From Dendrophyllia cribrosa (lineage: Eukaryota > Cnidaria > Anthozoa > Scleractinia > Dendrophylliidae), in NCBI GenBank assembly GCA_024195265.1, contig JAJLRJ010000014.1, positions 20,346,093 through 20,410,092 of the forward strand: 64,000 nucleotides of DNA, written 5' to 3'. Position numbers and translations under genes: made by a program. The notes beneath the pieces were generated by a model that saw only the letters and a list, made by a program, of their open reading frames with translations, had not been told where the DNA came from and did not search any database. The first letter of the stretch is position 1. Each line of letters begins with the position of its first letter. This document shows positions 33,034 to 40,309 of this stretch, one piece after another.

Positions 33034-34580
33034 GGTTGGATATAATACAATAAAATTTAAATGCTATTCCTTTTTTATTTTTAGCATCAAACTCTGGTCC
33101 TTTTCTTATAAAATCTCGCTAAAACTCTCTTAATACGACATTTCAAAAATTGTTAAATTGTAATATCGCTTGAAATAGTACAGACCTGCAATGGCGGGGA
33201 ATAAAAGCGATGATTTTCATTGGTTGATCTATGCATCTGCTTGCTGTTGCTTTCGTCTCCTTGCAATTGCCTAGTTTTGTTTAACCGTCTATGCGATTTT
33301 GTTTATCATAGTGGGTTGAACACCTTTGATAATAAAGTCGGCCTTCAAAAGCAAATAGATGTTAAGTCGGATGCAAATTTTAGAAGAAGGGCTTTTTAAT
33401 TTGCACATCAAAGCGAACTGTCATGGTTTCATTAGCACTTTGAATTCAAATAAGTTTTTATTACTGTTTCAACATTATCCGTGGAAACAGGATAACAAAG
33501 AAATAGTACTTATCGTTCTCCCAAGATGTCGGAAAGTGGAATTATTATTTATTTCAAGTGACAATCACTCGCTTTTTTTTTCACTCATTTTTTTTGGACT
33601 GAAAATAGTTATTGTTTGTTTTTCAATATTCTACTTTTACCCTCACCTCGACGAGAAATTTTTCGTTTTCCGCACAATCGTATAAATATTAAATACAAGA
33701 ATACTGGGAGGTTATAAAGGGCAAGTTATATAACATTAACAGGAATACTTATTTTTACGATCCAGTTTTTATTCTGTTATCATTTTCGTTCTATTTTTTG
33801 GTAGGCTTTGTGAGTCGTGATTTCGGTTCACACTGAAATTTACACGTTTACATGGAAAGAAACACACGTGGTACTGACAAAGATGCCATGTTCATCATGT
33901 CACGGACGTGGGAAAAAGGAAAAAAGAAATCGAACCTGTCACCTTCCGTACACCGGCCTGATGCTCTAACCATTAAGCTAAGAGAGACTCGTGGCGAGCT
34001 AGGCCATGTACATGTTGTGCTATAGATAAACTACTCTTGTTCCAAAACCAGCTGTTCTTTCTTAAGATGAAGTTAATCATTGACTATAAAACAATAAGTC
34101 CACTCTCTTTATCTGACTTGGTAAAGTGGCTACCCGTTTCAAAGCAAACATATGCTTAAAAACAATTCATTTTTTATGTATTCTAGAATTTATGCCTGTC
34201 GTGCATCGCGAAAATTCTTAAAATATATATAAACCGATAAAAATTTTCGTGAATACGAGTAACTAGTTAAATGGATAATACTCGATGAATTCCATTTATT
34301 TTCTGAGCTTTCCGTCGACATCACTAAAACAAACTTTCTACGCTTACAGAGTTGACGTAGTAAGTCCCCAGTGAGCCAAAACAATGTCATTCTCCGTGAC
34401 AAGAATTTGGCAGACTTACCGCCTTTTTGCGTCCAAAATTCCCGCGATGTCTGTGCATAACTCAATGATTTTTTTCTGGCGTTCATCCTTGTCTTTGGCG
34501 GTGTTAAATCGTCTTACGATCCGGACGGCTTCTTCCGCAACCACCAAGCGGCCTTCGTCGTCCTCGCCGAGTGAAGTCAT
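8766..34580 (-). CDS. ODAD2: Outer dynein arm docking complex subunit 2 (ARMC4), 23 exons, 970 aa
   Basis: This armadillo-repeat protein of motile cilia belongs to the docking complex that attaches outer dynein arms to doublet microtubules. Exons in transcription order: 34580-34420, 31617-31588, 30286-29941, 28404-28238, 27763-27530, 26984-26928, 26279-26162, 26059-26000, 25552-25406, 23295-23223, 22430-22294, 21769-21533, 21208-21098, 20531-20374, 19150-19084, 18652-18471, 16474-16411, 16150-16100, 15879-15802, 12696-12586, 10497-10454, 10358-10184, 8870-8766. All introns are GT-AG, all phases agree, and the total is 2913 nt. An in-frame TAA lies at 34595-34593, upstream of the ATG. Residues 1-371 are a charged, Ser-rich N-terminus with a short coiled coil. 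From about residue 372 ([14 protein letters not shown], then [14 protein letters not shown]) to the end are armadillo repeats. Landmarks such as [37 protein letters not shown] and QEAAAACI match vertebrate ARMC4 as I recall it. The N-terminus looks unlike the vertebrate one. The identity is firm; the first two exons are the least certain. Confidence 0.93.
8903..9174. mobile_element. MITE with TIR AATAGCGTTCCGCCCAG
   Basis: Perfect 17-bp terminal inverted repeats lie at 8903-8919 and 9158-9174 around a 238-bp body. The flanking TA fits a TA target. It sits in the last ODAD2 intron, only about 32 bp before the final exon's acceptor. The short frames inside it on both strands are not genes. Confidence 0.75.
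9318..9426. repeat. Hairpin foldback next to a MITE
   Basis: AACAACTATTCACC ... GGTGAATAGTTGTT encloses arms of about 45 bp meeting at GAGCCGCGAAGCGGCGAGG. It abuts the element at 9428-9612. It lies in ODAD2 intron 22. Confidence 0.7.
9428..9612. mobile_element. MITE with TIR TAGTATATACTGAAACAGTG
   Basis: Twenty-bp terminal inverted repeats at 9428-9447 and 9593-9612 enclose a body that is not itself inverted. TA at both ends suggests a TA target. Confidence 0.65.
11211..12062. mobile_element. Foldback with 160-bp arms, interrupted by a TTAA element
   Basis: The left arm (about 11211-11372) and right arm (about 11903-12062) are reverse complements, including TTTCACTCCGCGGTTTGAAA and its inverse. 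A TTAA-flanked element (11384-11765) interrupts the middle. It lies in ODAD2 intron 20. Confidence 0.75.
11384..11765. mobile_element. TTAA-flanked element, ends AGGGACACTGTCGC
   Basis: The TIRs AGGGACACTGTCGC and AGGGGCATTGTCACGC (inverse) lie just inside TTAA at 11380-11383 and 11766-11769. It is 382 bp long without coding sequence. Its ends match those of the larger element at 13821-14693. Confidence 0.75.
12096..12290 (+). repeat. Single-unit copy of the 87-bp satellite-bearing element
   Basis: The copy starts AGAGTCAATTATGGAGACATG, contains one unit with AAATCCTATGGTGTGACCA and GCAGTACTTTTGCATGG, and ends with an AT-rich tail (TTTTTGGAATTTTGATC). The same layout recurs at 12.9-15.7, 40.3-42.1 and 47.4 kb with different unit counts. 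Confidence 0.75.
13072..15400. mobile_element. Mutator-like (9-bp duplication) non-autonomous element, 2329 bp
   Basis: Terminal inverted repeats of about 135 bp begin TAGCCTGCATAACAGGCG on the left and, inverted, TAGCCTGCATGACAGGCG on the right. Exact 9-bp direct repeats ATTTAAATG flank it (13063-13071 and 15401-15409). Long TIRs with a 9-bp duplication are typical of Mutator-like elements; Merlin elements (8-9 bp) are the alternative. No transposase is recognisable. A nested element occupies 13821-14693. Confidence 0.85.
13821..14693. mobile_element. Larger member of the AGGGACACTGTC family carrying a small frame
   Basis: The TIRs AGGGACACTGTCACGG and the inverse GGGACACTGTCACGAGGG enclose 873 bp, nested in the Mutator-like element. 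An intact TTAA is not preserved at the ends. A minus-strand frame (14600-14274, 108 aa, starting [17 protein letters not shown] and containing [19 protein letters not shown]) has a real ATG but no family I recognise. It may be cargo, transposase debris or chance. Confidence 0.6.
16195..16360 (+). repeat. GAT trinucleotide microsatellite
   Basis: About 165 bp of imperfect GAT/GACGAT repeats fill most of the 260-bp ODAD2 intron 17. The Met/Asp and His frames across it are artefacts. Confidence 0.9.
16793..17108. mobile_element. Inverted-repeat unit containing a tRNA-like SINE piece
   Basis: Arms of about 50 bp (ATACCGTCCAGAAGGACGTC and its inverse) lie at 16793-16844 and 17057-17108. Between them, the minus strand of about 16990-16900 reads GGTGGTACAGTGGTA (box A-like) and AGGTTCAATACTG (box B-like), i.e. 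a tRNA-derived SINE fragment. Confidence 0.6.
17146..17783. mobile_element. CGATCG-rich element, TAA target, TIR AGCCTGGTTTCCATA
   Basis: The TIRs AGCCTGGTTTCCATA are at both ends, with TAA directly outside (17143-17145 and 17784-17786). The body is two long imperfect arms packed with GCGATCGCTGCGATC-type words. A 3-bp TWA duplication is typical of PIF/Harbinger, so a Harbinger-like MITE is inferred. It splits the TIR of the element at 16578-17795. Confidence 0.75.
17958..18303. mobile_element. Mutator-like family member, 346 bp, 9-bp duplication GAAATTCTT
   Basis: The ends are TAGCCTGTGTAGCAGGTG and, inverted, TGGCCCGTGTGGCAGGCG. Exact 9-bp repeats GAAATTCTT flank it (17949-17957 and 18304-18312). 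It lies in ODAD2 intron 16, about 150 bp from the exon 16 donor. Confidence 0.85.
19172..19455. mobile_element. MITE with TIR AGAG(C/T)GGTTTTCAATTGAG
   Basis: Inverted ends of about 24 bp enclose a body with TTTTCCCGCGTTTGGCGCC and GAGTTCTGATTGGTT. Those body words recur in the minisatellite at 52.6-53.8 kb. It lies in ODAD2 intron 14, 21 bp before the exon 15 acceptor. Confidence 0.7.
19829..19998 (+). repeat. GGGGGA hexanucleotide microsatellite
   Basis: About 28 near-perfect GGGGGA units lie in ODAD2 intron 14. The strand is strongly G-quadruplex-prone. The long Pro/Leu, Pro/Ser and Gly/Glu frames over it are artefacts. Confidence 0.95.
20580..20694. mobile_element. Palindromic Mutator-like family member, 115 bp
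   Basis: It is two nearly perfect arms beginning TAGCCTGCATGACAGGCG and meeting at a GCGAAGCG-rich centre. The flanking 9-mers TGCTACCAT (20571-20579) and GGGTACCAT (20695-20703) match at 7 of 9 bases, consistent with an old duplication. It ends 48 bp before ODAD2 exon 14. Confidence 0.75.
21285..21362 (+). repeat. Degenerate copy of the GTACC..ATGCTGGGGGTAACCCTGCGATGGA repeat
   Basis: GATAACCTTGGGATGGACTA and CCATTCATGGGAGAGCAGT match the repeat copies at 46213-46335 and about 32090-32690, suggesting the 3' region of a retroposon. Confidence 0.45.
21805..22195 (+). repeat. Two short tandem arrays in ODAD2 intron 11
   Basis: About 21805-21935 is an imperfect array of ACACGTCACGGTGTT/CACTTTT units. 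About 21985-22195 is a 42-bp unit (CATTACACCATCTCCGCGG with TATGGCCAGTGCCTTACGCA) present about five times. Confidence 0.8.
22553..22920. mobile_element. MITE with TIR TAGGGAACTTTA..CCACGAC
   Basis: The ends TAGGGAACTTTAACCACGAC and the inverse TAGGGAGCTTTAGCAACCAC are inverted copies. The body includes a short array of GTGACTGAATT units. It is the uninterrupted relative of 16578-17795. Confidence 0.7.
22970..23055 (-). repeat. Short CACCTGTGGCTCGTGTGGGT minisatellite (reverse orientation)
   Basis: A few units of the same 20-21-bp repeat that forms the 46.37-46.68 kb array lie here on the opposite strand. Confidence 0.7.
23381..25156. mobile_element. Putative 1.8-kb element with ends TGAGCTATTTTGAAAA, degenerate internal repeats
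   Basis: GAGCTATTTTGAAAA at 23381 and its inverse TTTTCAAAATAGCTC near 25140 bracket the unit. Inside, about 23.9-24.9 kb consists of imperfect direct repeats of roughly 210-250 bp (GAACTTTGTCCTTATAGAAA twice; CTTTTCTGGTTGACATT and relatives three times). It occupies most of ODAD2 intron 9. Confidence 0.5.
25700..25915 (+). repeat. About 33-bp tandem repeat, AAGCGCGGGAAAACATGTAACCGG type
   Basis: Six or so diverged units lie in ODAD2 intron 8. Read on the minus strand, the word CCGGTTACATGTTTTCCCGC echoes CCCGCGCTTGG..CGGTTTGCATG at about 53730. Confidence 0.75.
26395..26645 (+). mobile_element. 3' end of a non-LTR retrotransposon
   Basis: The frame 26439-26639 encodes [20 protein letters not shown] and ends [19 protein letters not shown]. 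This GRPKxxWRR...W...V.AL pattern is common at the C-terminus of animal LINE ORF2 proteins. It is a 5'-truncated copy in ODAD2 intron 6. A similar tail is at 46780-46950. Confidence 0.65.
27835..28075 (+). repeat. Three-copy tandem repeat of about 80-90 bp
   Basis: The unit contains CACACACAAACACATTTTTA followed by ACCTCCCATAAGCAGACACC. It lies in ODAD2 intron 4. Confidence 0.8.
28499..29816. mobile_element. TTAA-flanked element with internal GTTGCGCGCAAC satellite
   Basis: The ends GGCCCGGACACGCG and CGTGTGTCCGGGCC are inverted, with TTAA outside (28495-28498 and 29817-29820). From about 28510 to 29545 it holds around ten units of a 100-130-bp repeat containing GTTGCGCGCAACAAATTGCA and AGAATCGAGTTCTACTTTTG. 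An uninterrupted C tract follows at 29657-29693. The Cys/Arg-rich frames on both strands arise from the satellite. It fills ODAD2 intron 3. Confidence 0.8.
30405..30545. mobile_element. Short foldback, AATCTCGTACCCAGATCTC
   Basis: TAATCTCGTACCCAGATCTC and its inverse lie on either side of a 30-bp spacer (30415-30485). CAACCTCG ... CGAGGTTG forms an outer pair ending near 30537. It lies in ODAD2 intron 2. Confidence 0.6.
32060..32690 (+). repeat. Diverged tandem copies of a retroposon-like 3' repeat
   Basis: Four or five units of about 110-190 bp share ACAAGAAGC.T.G.TACACA, TTGTCTCTCTCC, CACTAAGGTGTAT and GGGAACATAATGC. The same sequence occurs once at 46213-46335, where it continues into CCCTGCGATGGACAAGCATCC. 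It lies in ODAD2 intron 1. Confidence 0.7.
32690..32778 (+). repeat. GGGGA-type microsatellite
   Basis: GGGGAGGGGGAGGAGAGGGG-like repeats of about 85 bp directly follow the tandem retroposon-like array. The frames across it are artefacts. Confidence 0.9.
32965..33055 (-). mobile_element. Terminal motif of a Penelope-like element
   Basis: The minus strand reads CTTCTGAAGATGTATGTTGA and then GCATACGAAACGTCAAGTCA. It has the same CTGAAGA...stem...CGAAACGTC layout as the motifs at 1.5-2.0 kb. Only this terminal piece remains. Confidence 0.45.
33925..34015 (-). mobile_element. tRNA-derived SINE fragment
   Basis: On the minus strand TTAGCTTAATGGTTAGAGCA (box A-like) is followed about 30 nt later by AGGTTCGATTTC (box B-like). 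It lies in ODAD2 intron 1. The tRNA fold is not intact enough to call a tRNA gene. Confidence 0.6.
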
Positions 34581-34639
34581 CTCGCTTAGACTTTATCCTG
34601 TGGCGGTAAAGAAGTTATTTTTAAAACTTTGAGTGAAAA

Positions 34640-35760
34640 TGCAGTAAGATTTTGAGAGCTCCAATAGCTTTAGTCTCACAATTCCACAGTCAAGGCCAGG
34701 GGACTGGTATTGCTAAACATGACCGAACCTTGACTGTGGTTTTCGAGAGTCGACAAATGAGAAAGACGAGAAATAAAACTCAATGTGTATTAGTGTATCA
34801 AAGTTGGCTGTCAAATGAAAATGCTAGTTTAAATTCTTGTTAACAGGGACGAGTGCGAGCGAGAGTACTTGACAGTTGGAAAAGAGATGGAGAGAGAGGG
34901 AATTCGAGCTCTCATCGTTAACAAAATTTTAAGAGCATTCAGCTTATTTCGAAACTAAACTAGAAGGTTTATAAATGCAACTTGACACTATTAACTGGAT
35001 TAAATTTAAGTGACTCGACGCTTTTTATAAGCATTTAAACCCCGCGCTTCACAGCTTAAAGAATTTGTACTAACTACAATATGCTGTCTAAAACGCGTTA
35101 CCTTTGCTTTTGTTAAATATGTGTATGTTCCTCGTTCGTCTACAGAACAAAACAGCTGCATATAAAAGCATATGCTCAAGGTAAGGCACTGCAGGCGTTT
35201 TACATATTATACGGAAATGACAGACACAACAGACACTTATGGCCTTCGCAAAACGCATGCAGATCAGATAAGTTAAATAATATGAAATAAAACTTATAAA
35301 TAAATGGAATACAAAGCTGAATTTCTCAATAAAAGGGCAAAGTGGTTTTCATTGTTCATTTTAATGGAATTTGAAATGAAATGATCCAAATGTTACACAC
35401 CTATTAAATAGAAAGGTAGCTCATTGGTTCGCACATACAATACACTAATTACCCCAATACGATATATTAATACATCGTATATTAACACTGACAGTTGATA
35501 TAGAAACTTATGGGAACTGCTTAGTTGCTGTAAAACTGTTTTTTCACTAATGGACATAAGCTATCAATAAGCCGGTAGAGATTGGTTTCCATGGTAACAA
35601 ATTTCACACGTACACTGTAATGAAAATCTAAAAGTAACAATTTTGTATGGTTTAATCTTTACGAGGTGAAGAAAACGTTTTTAACACGTTTACTTTTTAA
35701 ATTTCAATACATGTAACAGCATCTTTTAAGCAAAATTTACGAAATACAAGGATTTCTTTC
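34640..35760. other. Intergenic sequence upstream of ODAD2, no recognised gene
   Basis: This AT-rich region should contain the ODAD2 promoter. CCACAGTCAAGG ... CCTTGACTGTGG (34685-34740) forms a small hairpin about 100 bp upstream of the start codon. No TATA box could be assigned. Confidence 0.3.
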
Positions 35761-35773
35761 ACCGCTGAAAAAT

Positions 35774-35803
35774 TAGCCCGTGTAGCAGGCGTCACCCAGG
35801 CTA
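35774..35803. mobile_element. 30-bp Mutator-like family scar with exact 9-bp duplication
   Basis: TAGCCCGTGTAGCAGGCG followed by CACCCAGGCTA is all that remains. It sits between exact 9-bp repeats CTGAAAAAT at 35765-35773 and 35804-35812. The sequence is the same terminus as in the elements at 13.1, 18.0 and 20.6 kb. Confidence 0.75.
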
Positions 35804-36815
35804 CTGAAAAATCATATCTTGACACATGTATGTGGAGATATCAAATTTATCTTCCCTGTGAAGATTGAAGATGTCAATATCTTCACGTAAGCTATCACGT
35901 TTGCCCTTATTAGTCGTGCGATTGGCTACAAGCCAAGCTGCACGACTTATAAAATAAGCTGTGTTTCGTCGTGACCAATTGACACCTGGGGAGGGGGGGG
36001 GGGGGGAGAGCTCACATATAAAAATGACGAGGGTGCTCGTCGGAAATTTTAGAAAAACACCCTAAAAGGTACTTGAATCTCGACAAGTATTGCTGTCATT
36101 TTAATACGGGAGTCCCCCTCCGGGATTTTGAAGTGTTTTGGAGATTTGAGAGTAGATAAATTAATAGGTGGCGCAGCAGATGTAAAAAGGGATCATGGCT
36201 GTCGTTGTTTCTTGCTGCGTATGCTAATAAATTGGTTAAGGGATTTGCTGTTTGGAATATGTATGGATATGTATGGAATCATGAAACAATTTTTGAATTG
36301 ATTAAGGGTTCTTGGATTGCTTTTTATTGAACAAGAAGCTGTACACAGCACAATCGTACATGGCTTTAACCCATTGCAGTTTTGATTCCCGAGTGTTTTG
36401 AATGCTTTTACGGAGAAACAAAAAAATGTCTGAAAAGTAACACTACATTCAGTAGCCGACACGATGCAAAGTTATATAAAACACAAATCAACGCAATGAC
36501 CTAATGCGCGAAATTTCCAGTTGACCTTTACACTTACAGTCTCGCGCATTGCATGTCAGAAGAATGTTCTTTTTTCAAACTCGTATTTTCAAACGCGCAT
36601 GGTTCACCATTCAAATCCTTTCAATACAATTTAAAACAAGTACTGAACGAAGTGCCATTATAAAACAGGTTCAAAAGAATCGGTTATAAAATAAGCCAGT
36701 ATACTTGAATTTATTGAACTTACTTGATTTTATAGTGCATTGATCTGAAATCTCAATACTATTGCATTGTTATTATTATATAAACTGTCCTACATACAGT
36801 TTATAATATTACGGT

Positions 36816-37190
36816 GTTAGGGAGCAGGGGTGGTGCAGAGGGGTGGTGCAGAGGGGTGGTGCAGAGGGGTGGTGCAGAGGGGTGATGCAGAGGGGTGGTG
36901 CAGAGGGGTGATGCAGAGGGGTGGTGCAGAGGGGTGGTGCAGAGGGGTGGTGCACTCGCCTCCCACCCATGTGGCCCGGGTTCGATCCTCGAACCCGCCA
37001 TCATATGTGGGTTGAGTTTGTTGTTGGTTCTCTCCTTGCTCCGAGAGGTTTTTCTCCGGGTACTCCGGTTTTCCCCTCCCCTCAAAAACCAACATTCTAA
37101 ATTCCAATTCGATCCCGGAACGCACGTACACGATGTAACGAGCTCCTGAGCTCTTAGGTGTTACGTGGGTAAATAAATAATGTTTACGTT
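36816..37190 (+). mobile_element. tRNA-derived SINE with expanded 14-bp VNTR
   Basis: GTGGTGCA (box A region), a repeated GGGGTGGTGCAGAG unit (about ten copies), then CACTCGCCTCCCACCCATGT, GGGTTCGATCC (box B) and a core with TTTTTCTCCGGGTACTCCGG. The A/T-rich tail follows ACGTGGGTAAATAAATAATG. The two related SINE copies seen (this one and 40000-40165) share the TTTCTCCGG core. The Pro/His-rich minus frames are artefacts of the VNTR. Confidence 0.8.
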
Positions 37191-37199
37191 TTTTTTAAT

Positions 37200-38600
37200 G
37201 TGCGGGTACTACAACTCATCGCACAATTCTGTTTGCTTGTGTAACTTTTTTTTGAGAGTTCGACTGAGGTACCTTTTATATTACAGATTTTCCAAGCAAC
37301 AAAGGTATAACTTGAAATAAAGTAATTTGAACATAAATATGGTTTTGTGGTTTATATCATAGGCAAATTTAATTCTTACGTCAATATCCACGAAAATGTG
37401 ATTTGCTTTGATTTGTTTAAATTCTGACTATATCGTCTGTAAGGATCATAAAACTTGAACTGTTGTGCATAGCAAAAAGCCCCGTGTGTTCGTTTTGTTT
37501 GTGCATATAAAGGGGAAAGCAGTATAAAATAATTGTTGGTTTGCACACGTTTCATAATATTTCATCTTTCCTGTTCATCGCACACTATAGATTTTAGCAA
37601 TAGTGCTCGATAGATTTGAGCTATATACTTAAACTAACTTACCTTAAAGAAACTATTTCATTCAGCAATCAGGTTCGAAACATCGCATTTAATTTTAGTA
37701 TCTATCGGCGGTATTTTAAAAGGACCAGATTTCGGCGCTGAATGAAAACATTAATTATTGCAGCTAATAATTTGAGCGAAATTCACTGAGGAACCGCTAA
37801 AATATTACCTCAAGAAATTATATATAGCCTTTGCATTTAAGAGAAGTGGGTCTTACCTTGAAAGATGAAAAATCTAAGGTGCTTTATCTTGGTTAAGAAA
37901 CATTGAAAACAGTGGTCAAAACAGCGAGGAGTAACTAACATACAGCGTTCTCGGGGCAGCTGCAAAAACGTTTTATAGCTTCGCTTGTACGTGATTTACG
38001 TTTAATTTAATATTTTTATCCAATTACCTCAATACATTGTCAACCGCAAATATAAAAATTAATCTTTTGTGTGTCGCACAAAAGACTCTCGAGGTTTGCT
38101 AAGGATCCCATGATAAAAGCTCTACTAATGAAAGTTCTTGATTAAAACGCGCTGTTGAGAACATTTATCGTCAAATTGAACCTGATTCTAGATTTGTGGC
38201 AGTAATTAACTGTTGTGTTTACTTTAATTGTTTTTCCAAAAAAATTAGCTCTTACGTCAGTCAGTTTTGTTAATATGATCGATAAAACATAGTTTTTTAT
38301 TTACAATTCAGTCCTTTTAGTACACCGGATAAAAAAGCAAAAAGTTCTTGAGCAAGTTAAACATATTTCCTTAATCCAATCACAGATTTTTTTCTAAATT
38401 AAAAAAAGGAAATTTAAAATAAATGGAATTAAAGATTGAATGCCGATTATCACAACTAGCTGTAGTTTTTAAGGTTACGTTGCGGGGATTTACTGACAAA
38501 GTTGTATCTTCTTGAAATTAAACGCCGTATATATTGAAAGCAAACAAAAACAGCACGCCATGCAGTAACGAGCTAAAGGGAAAAATCGGAGTGCATTTAA
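37200..38600. other. No recognised feature
   Basis: This is AT-rich intergenic sequence without a supported gene, hairpin or tandem repeat. Confidence 0.35.
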
Positions 38601-38661
38601 AATTTCACAACAAATGCACTCTGATCATTAATGAATCGGAAACATCCAGATTGAAATAGAA

Positions 38662-38823
38662 TAGGCCATTTGCACGATGACGTCATTTGACTACAACTAC
38701 CAGAATTCATTTCGTTTTTCCTTTCTTATTTAAATTTTGTAATCCCAGTGCGGTTTAAATAACAATAGCCCTAATTTGCACTACAAAACAAAAAACTGAA
38801 GGATTCGGGTAGTTAATGGCCTA
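38662..38823. mobile_element. Small MITE ending TAGGCCAT
   Basis: TAGGCCATTTGCACGATGAC at the left and ATGGCCTA at the right are inverted over about 8-10 bp. TA at each end fits a TA target. Confidence 0.45.
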
Positions 38824-39619
38824 TTGTGAATTGCCCCAGTTAACGTTAGCACAATTAATGTTTTAGTTCCTGTTTATCGGCTTTTGCACAGCAATAACAA
38901 AGTTCTCATCCTGGCATGTTTTACGGAAAATTGTATAGCTTTCATCTGGGATTTGATCCACAATGAAACTCTGTAGTTTCAGCACAAAATTAACACCACT
39001 CATAATTTGACTAGCCAGTGTAATGATTCGATGAAACTTTACAGGGATAATGTTCCGGCTAAAATATCGGGCTCTCACGAGTATGACCAGATGCTCGCTT
39101 TATGCCGCTTGCTTTTTGGTCTTGAAAAAGGACTAAAAAACATGCCAAAAGTGATGAAAGCAAAGATATATAAACGTTAGAAAAAAAATAACCGCTCAAA
39201 TAACCCAAAGTTTTACCAGAATGAAAAACTTTGATCTCTTGACCGCTTGTCAACGAAATCAAGTTCGCTGAATTGTAATCCACTTTTATCCTTGTAATCC
39301 TGCACTTTATCCTTAAACAATATTTTTTTTTTTGCTCTGTAGAATCTTTTCTTCCAATTTAGTTGTATATTTGGTGACATTTGGCGATATAACATGGAAA
39401 TTAAGCAAGAGAAATGTCGATATTTCGGTGGGCACTGTCCCTTGAACTAACTTGCTGTTTCAGTTCATCGCAAAATTCTATTAGATTCTCAAACTCATTA
39501 ATAATTCATGAAGAAAATACAAAGGAAATTAATGTTTAATGAGTGTTTGGAAATCAGATGAAACACTGCTCATTTTTGCATCCTTAATTTCTCCTTCTAA
39601 AATCATTTTGTTTGAGAAG

Positions 39620-39765
39620 TAATATCAAACATTCGACACAGTATTTCATCACAAGATCAAACACCTCGAAGTTCGTCAAAAATACTCCGCTGCGCGTCGT
39701 ATTTTCAACTCTCTTCTCAGTGTTTGATCTTGTGATGAAACACTGTGTCTCATGTTTGATATATT
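39620..39765. mobile_element. Small foldback, GTTTGATCTTGTGATGAAA
   Basis: The arms TAATATCAAACATTCGACAC / ACACAGTATTTCATCACAAG and their inverse flank a 50-bp spacer containing CTCCGCTGCGCGTCG. Confidence 0.65.
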
Positions 39766-39999
39766 ACTTAAACATCTTTCACAGGCTACACGACTCAATA
39801 TCGAAAGACAGACTCGAAAACTAAGGACGATTATTTTGCAGGCGGTCGTACCGTTTGAAAAAGCACAGAAATCCAGCAAAAACCAAGTACGAGTCTTCAA
39901 ACCTAGTGCGCATGCCTCAGATTATCACGTGTCATAATCGTGTTTGTTCAGCAACAGGAATTGAGGATCAAAGGTTTCGTGAAGGTGAAGTATGATATA

Positions 40000-40165
40000 A
40001 AAAAATAACAAAATAAATGATTTTTGAAGAGGGAGGAAAACCGGAGAAACACCCTCGGAGCCATGTCGTGAATCAAGAACACACTCAACCCACAAGTCCA
40101 TGATTTGATCCTGGGCCATGATGGTTGATGGCGAGCTCTCTCACCACTGCACCGATTTCTGCTTC
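40000..40165 (-). mobile_element. tRNA-derived SINE, same core as 36.8 kb
   Basis: The minus strand gives GAAATCGGTGCAGTGGTGAG (box A-like), CCAGGATCAAATCATGG (box B-like), then GGGTTGAGTGTGTTCTTG, GGCTCCGAGGGTGTTTCTCC and GGTTTTCC. It is a diverged single-unit copy. Confidence 0.65.
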
Positions 40166-40309
40166 CATAAAATCGTATTCCGATCCAAAAGTCCTTATTT
40201 TTAAAAAAAGCAGTACATCCAACCAAGATACTGATGGCCACTAACCAAAAACTACATGTACAAAGCAGTTTTCTAAATAAATTTGCGTTTTAACAAGATT
40301 GTTATCGTT

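Noticed and set aside
33359..33685. 108-aa plus-strand frame with hydrophobic segments
   Set aside because: It is AT-rich, Phe/Ile-biased, lies in ODAD2 intron 1 and has no recognisable motif.
33925..34015. A functional tRNA gene
   Set aside because: Box A and B-like words are present, but acceptor and anticodon stems do not pair well; a SINE fragment explains it better.
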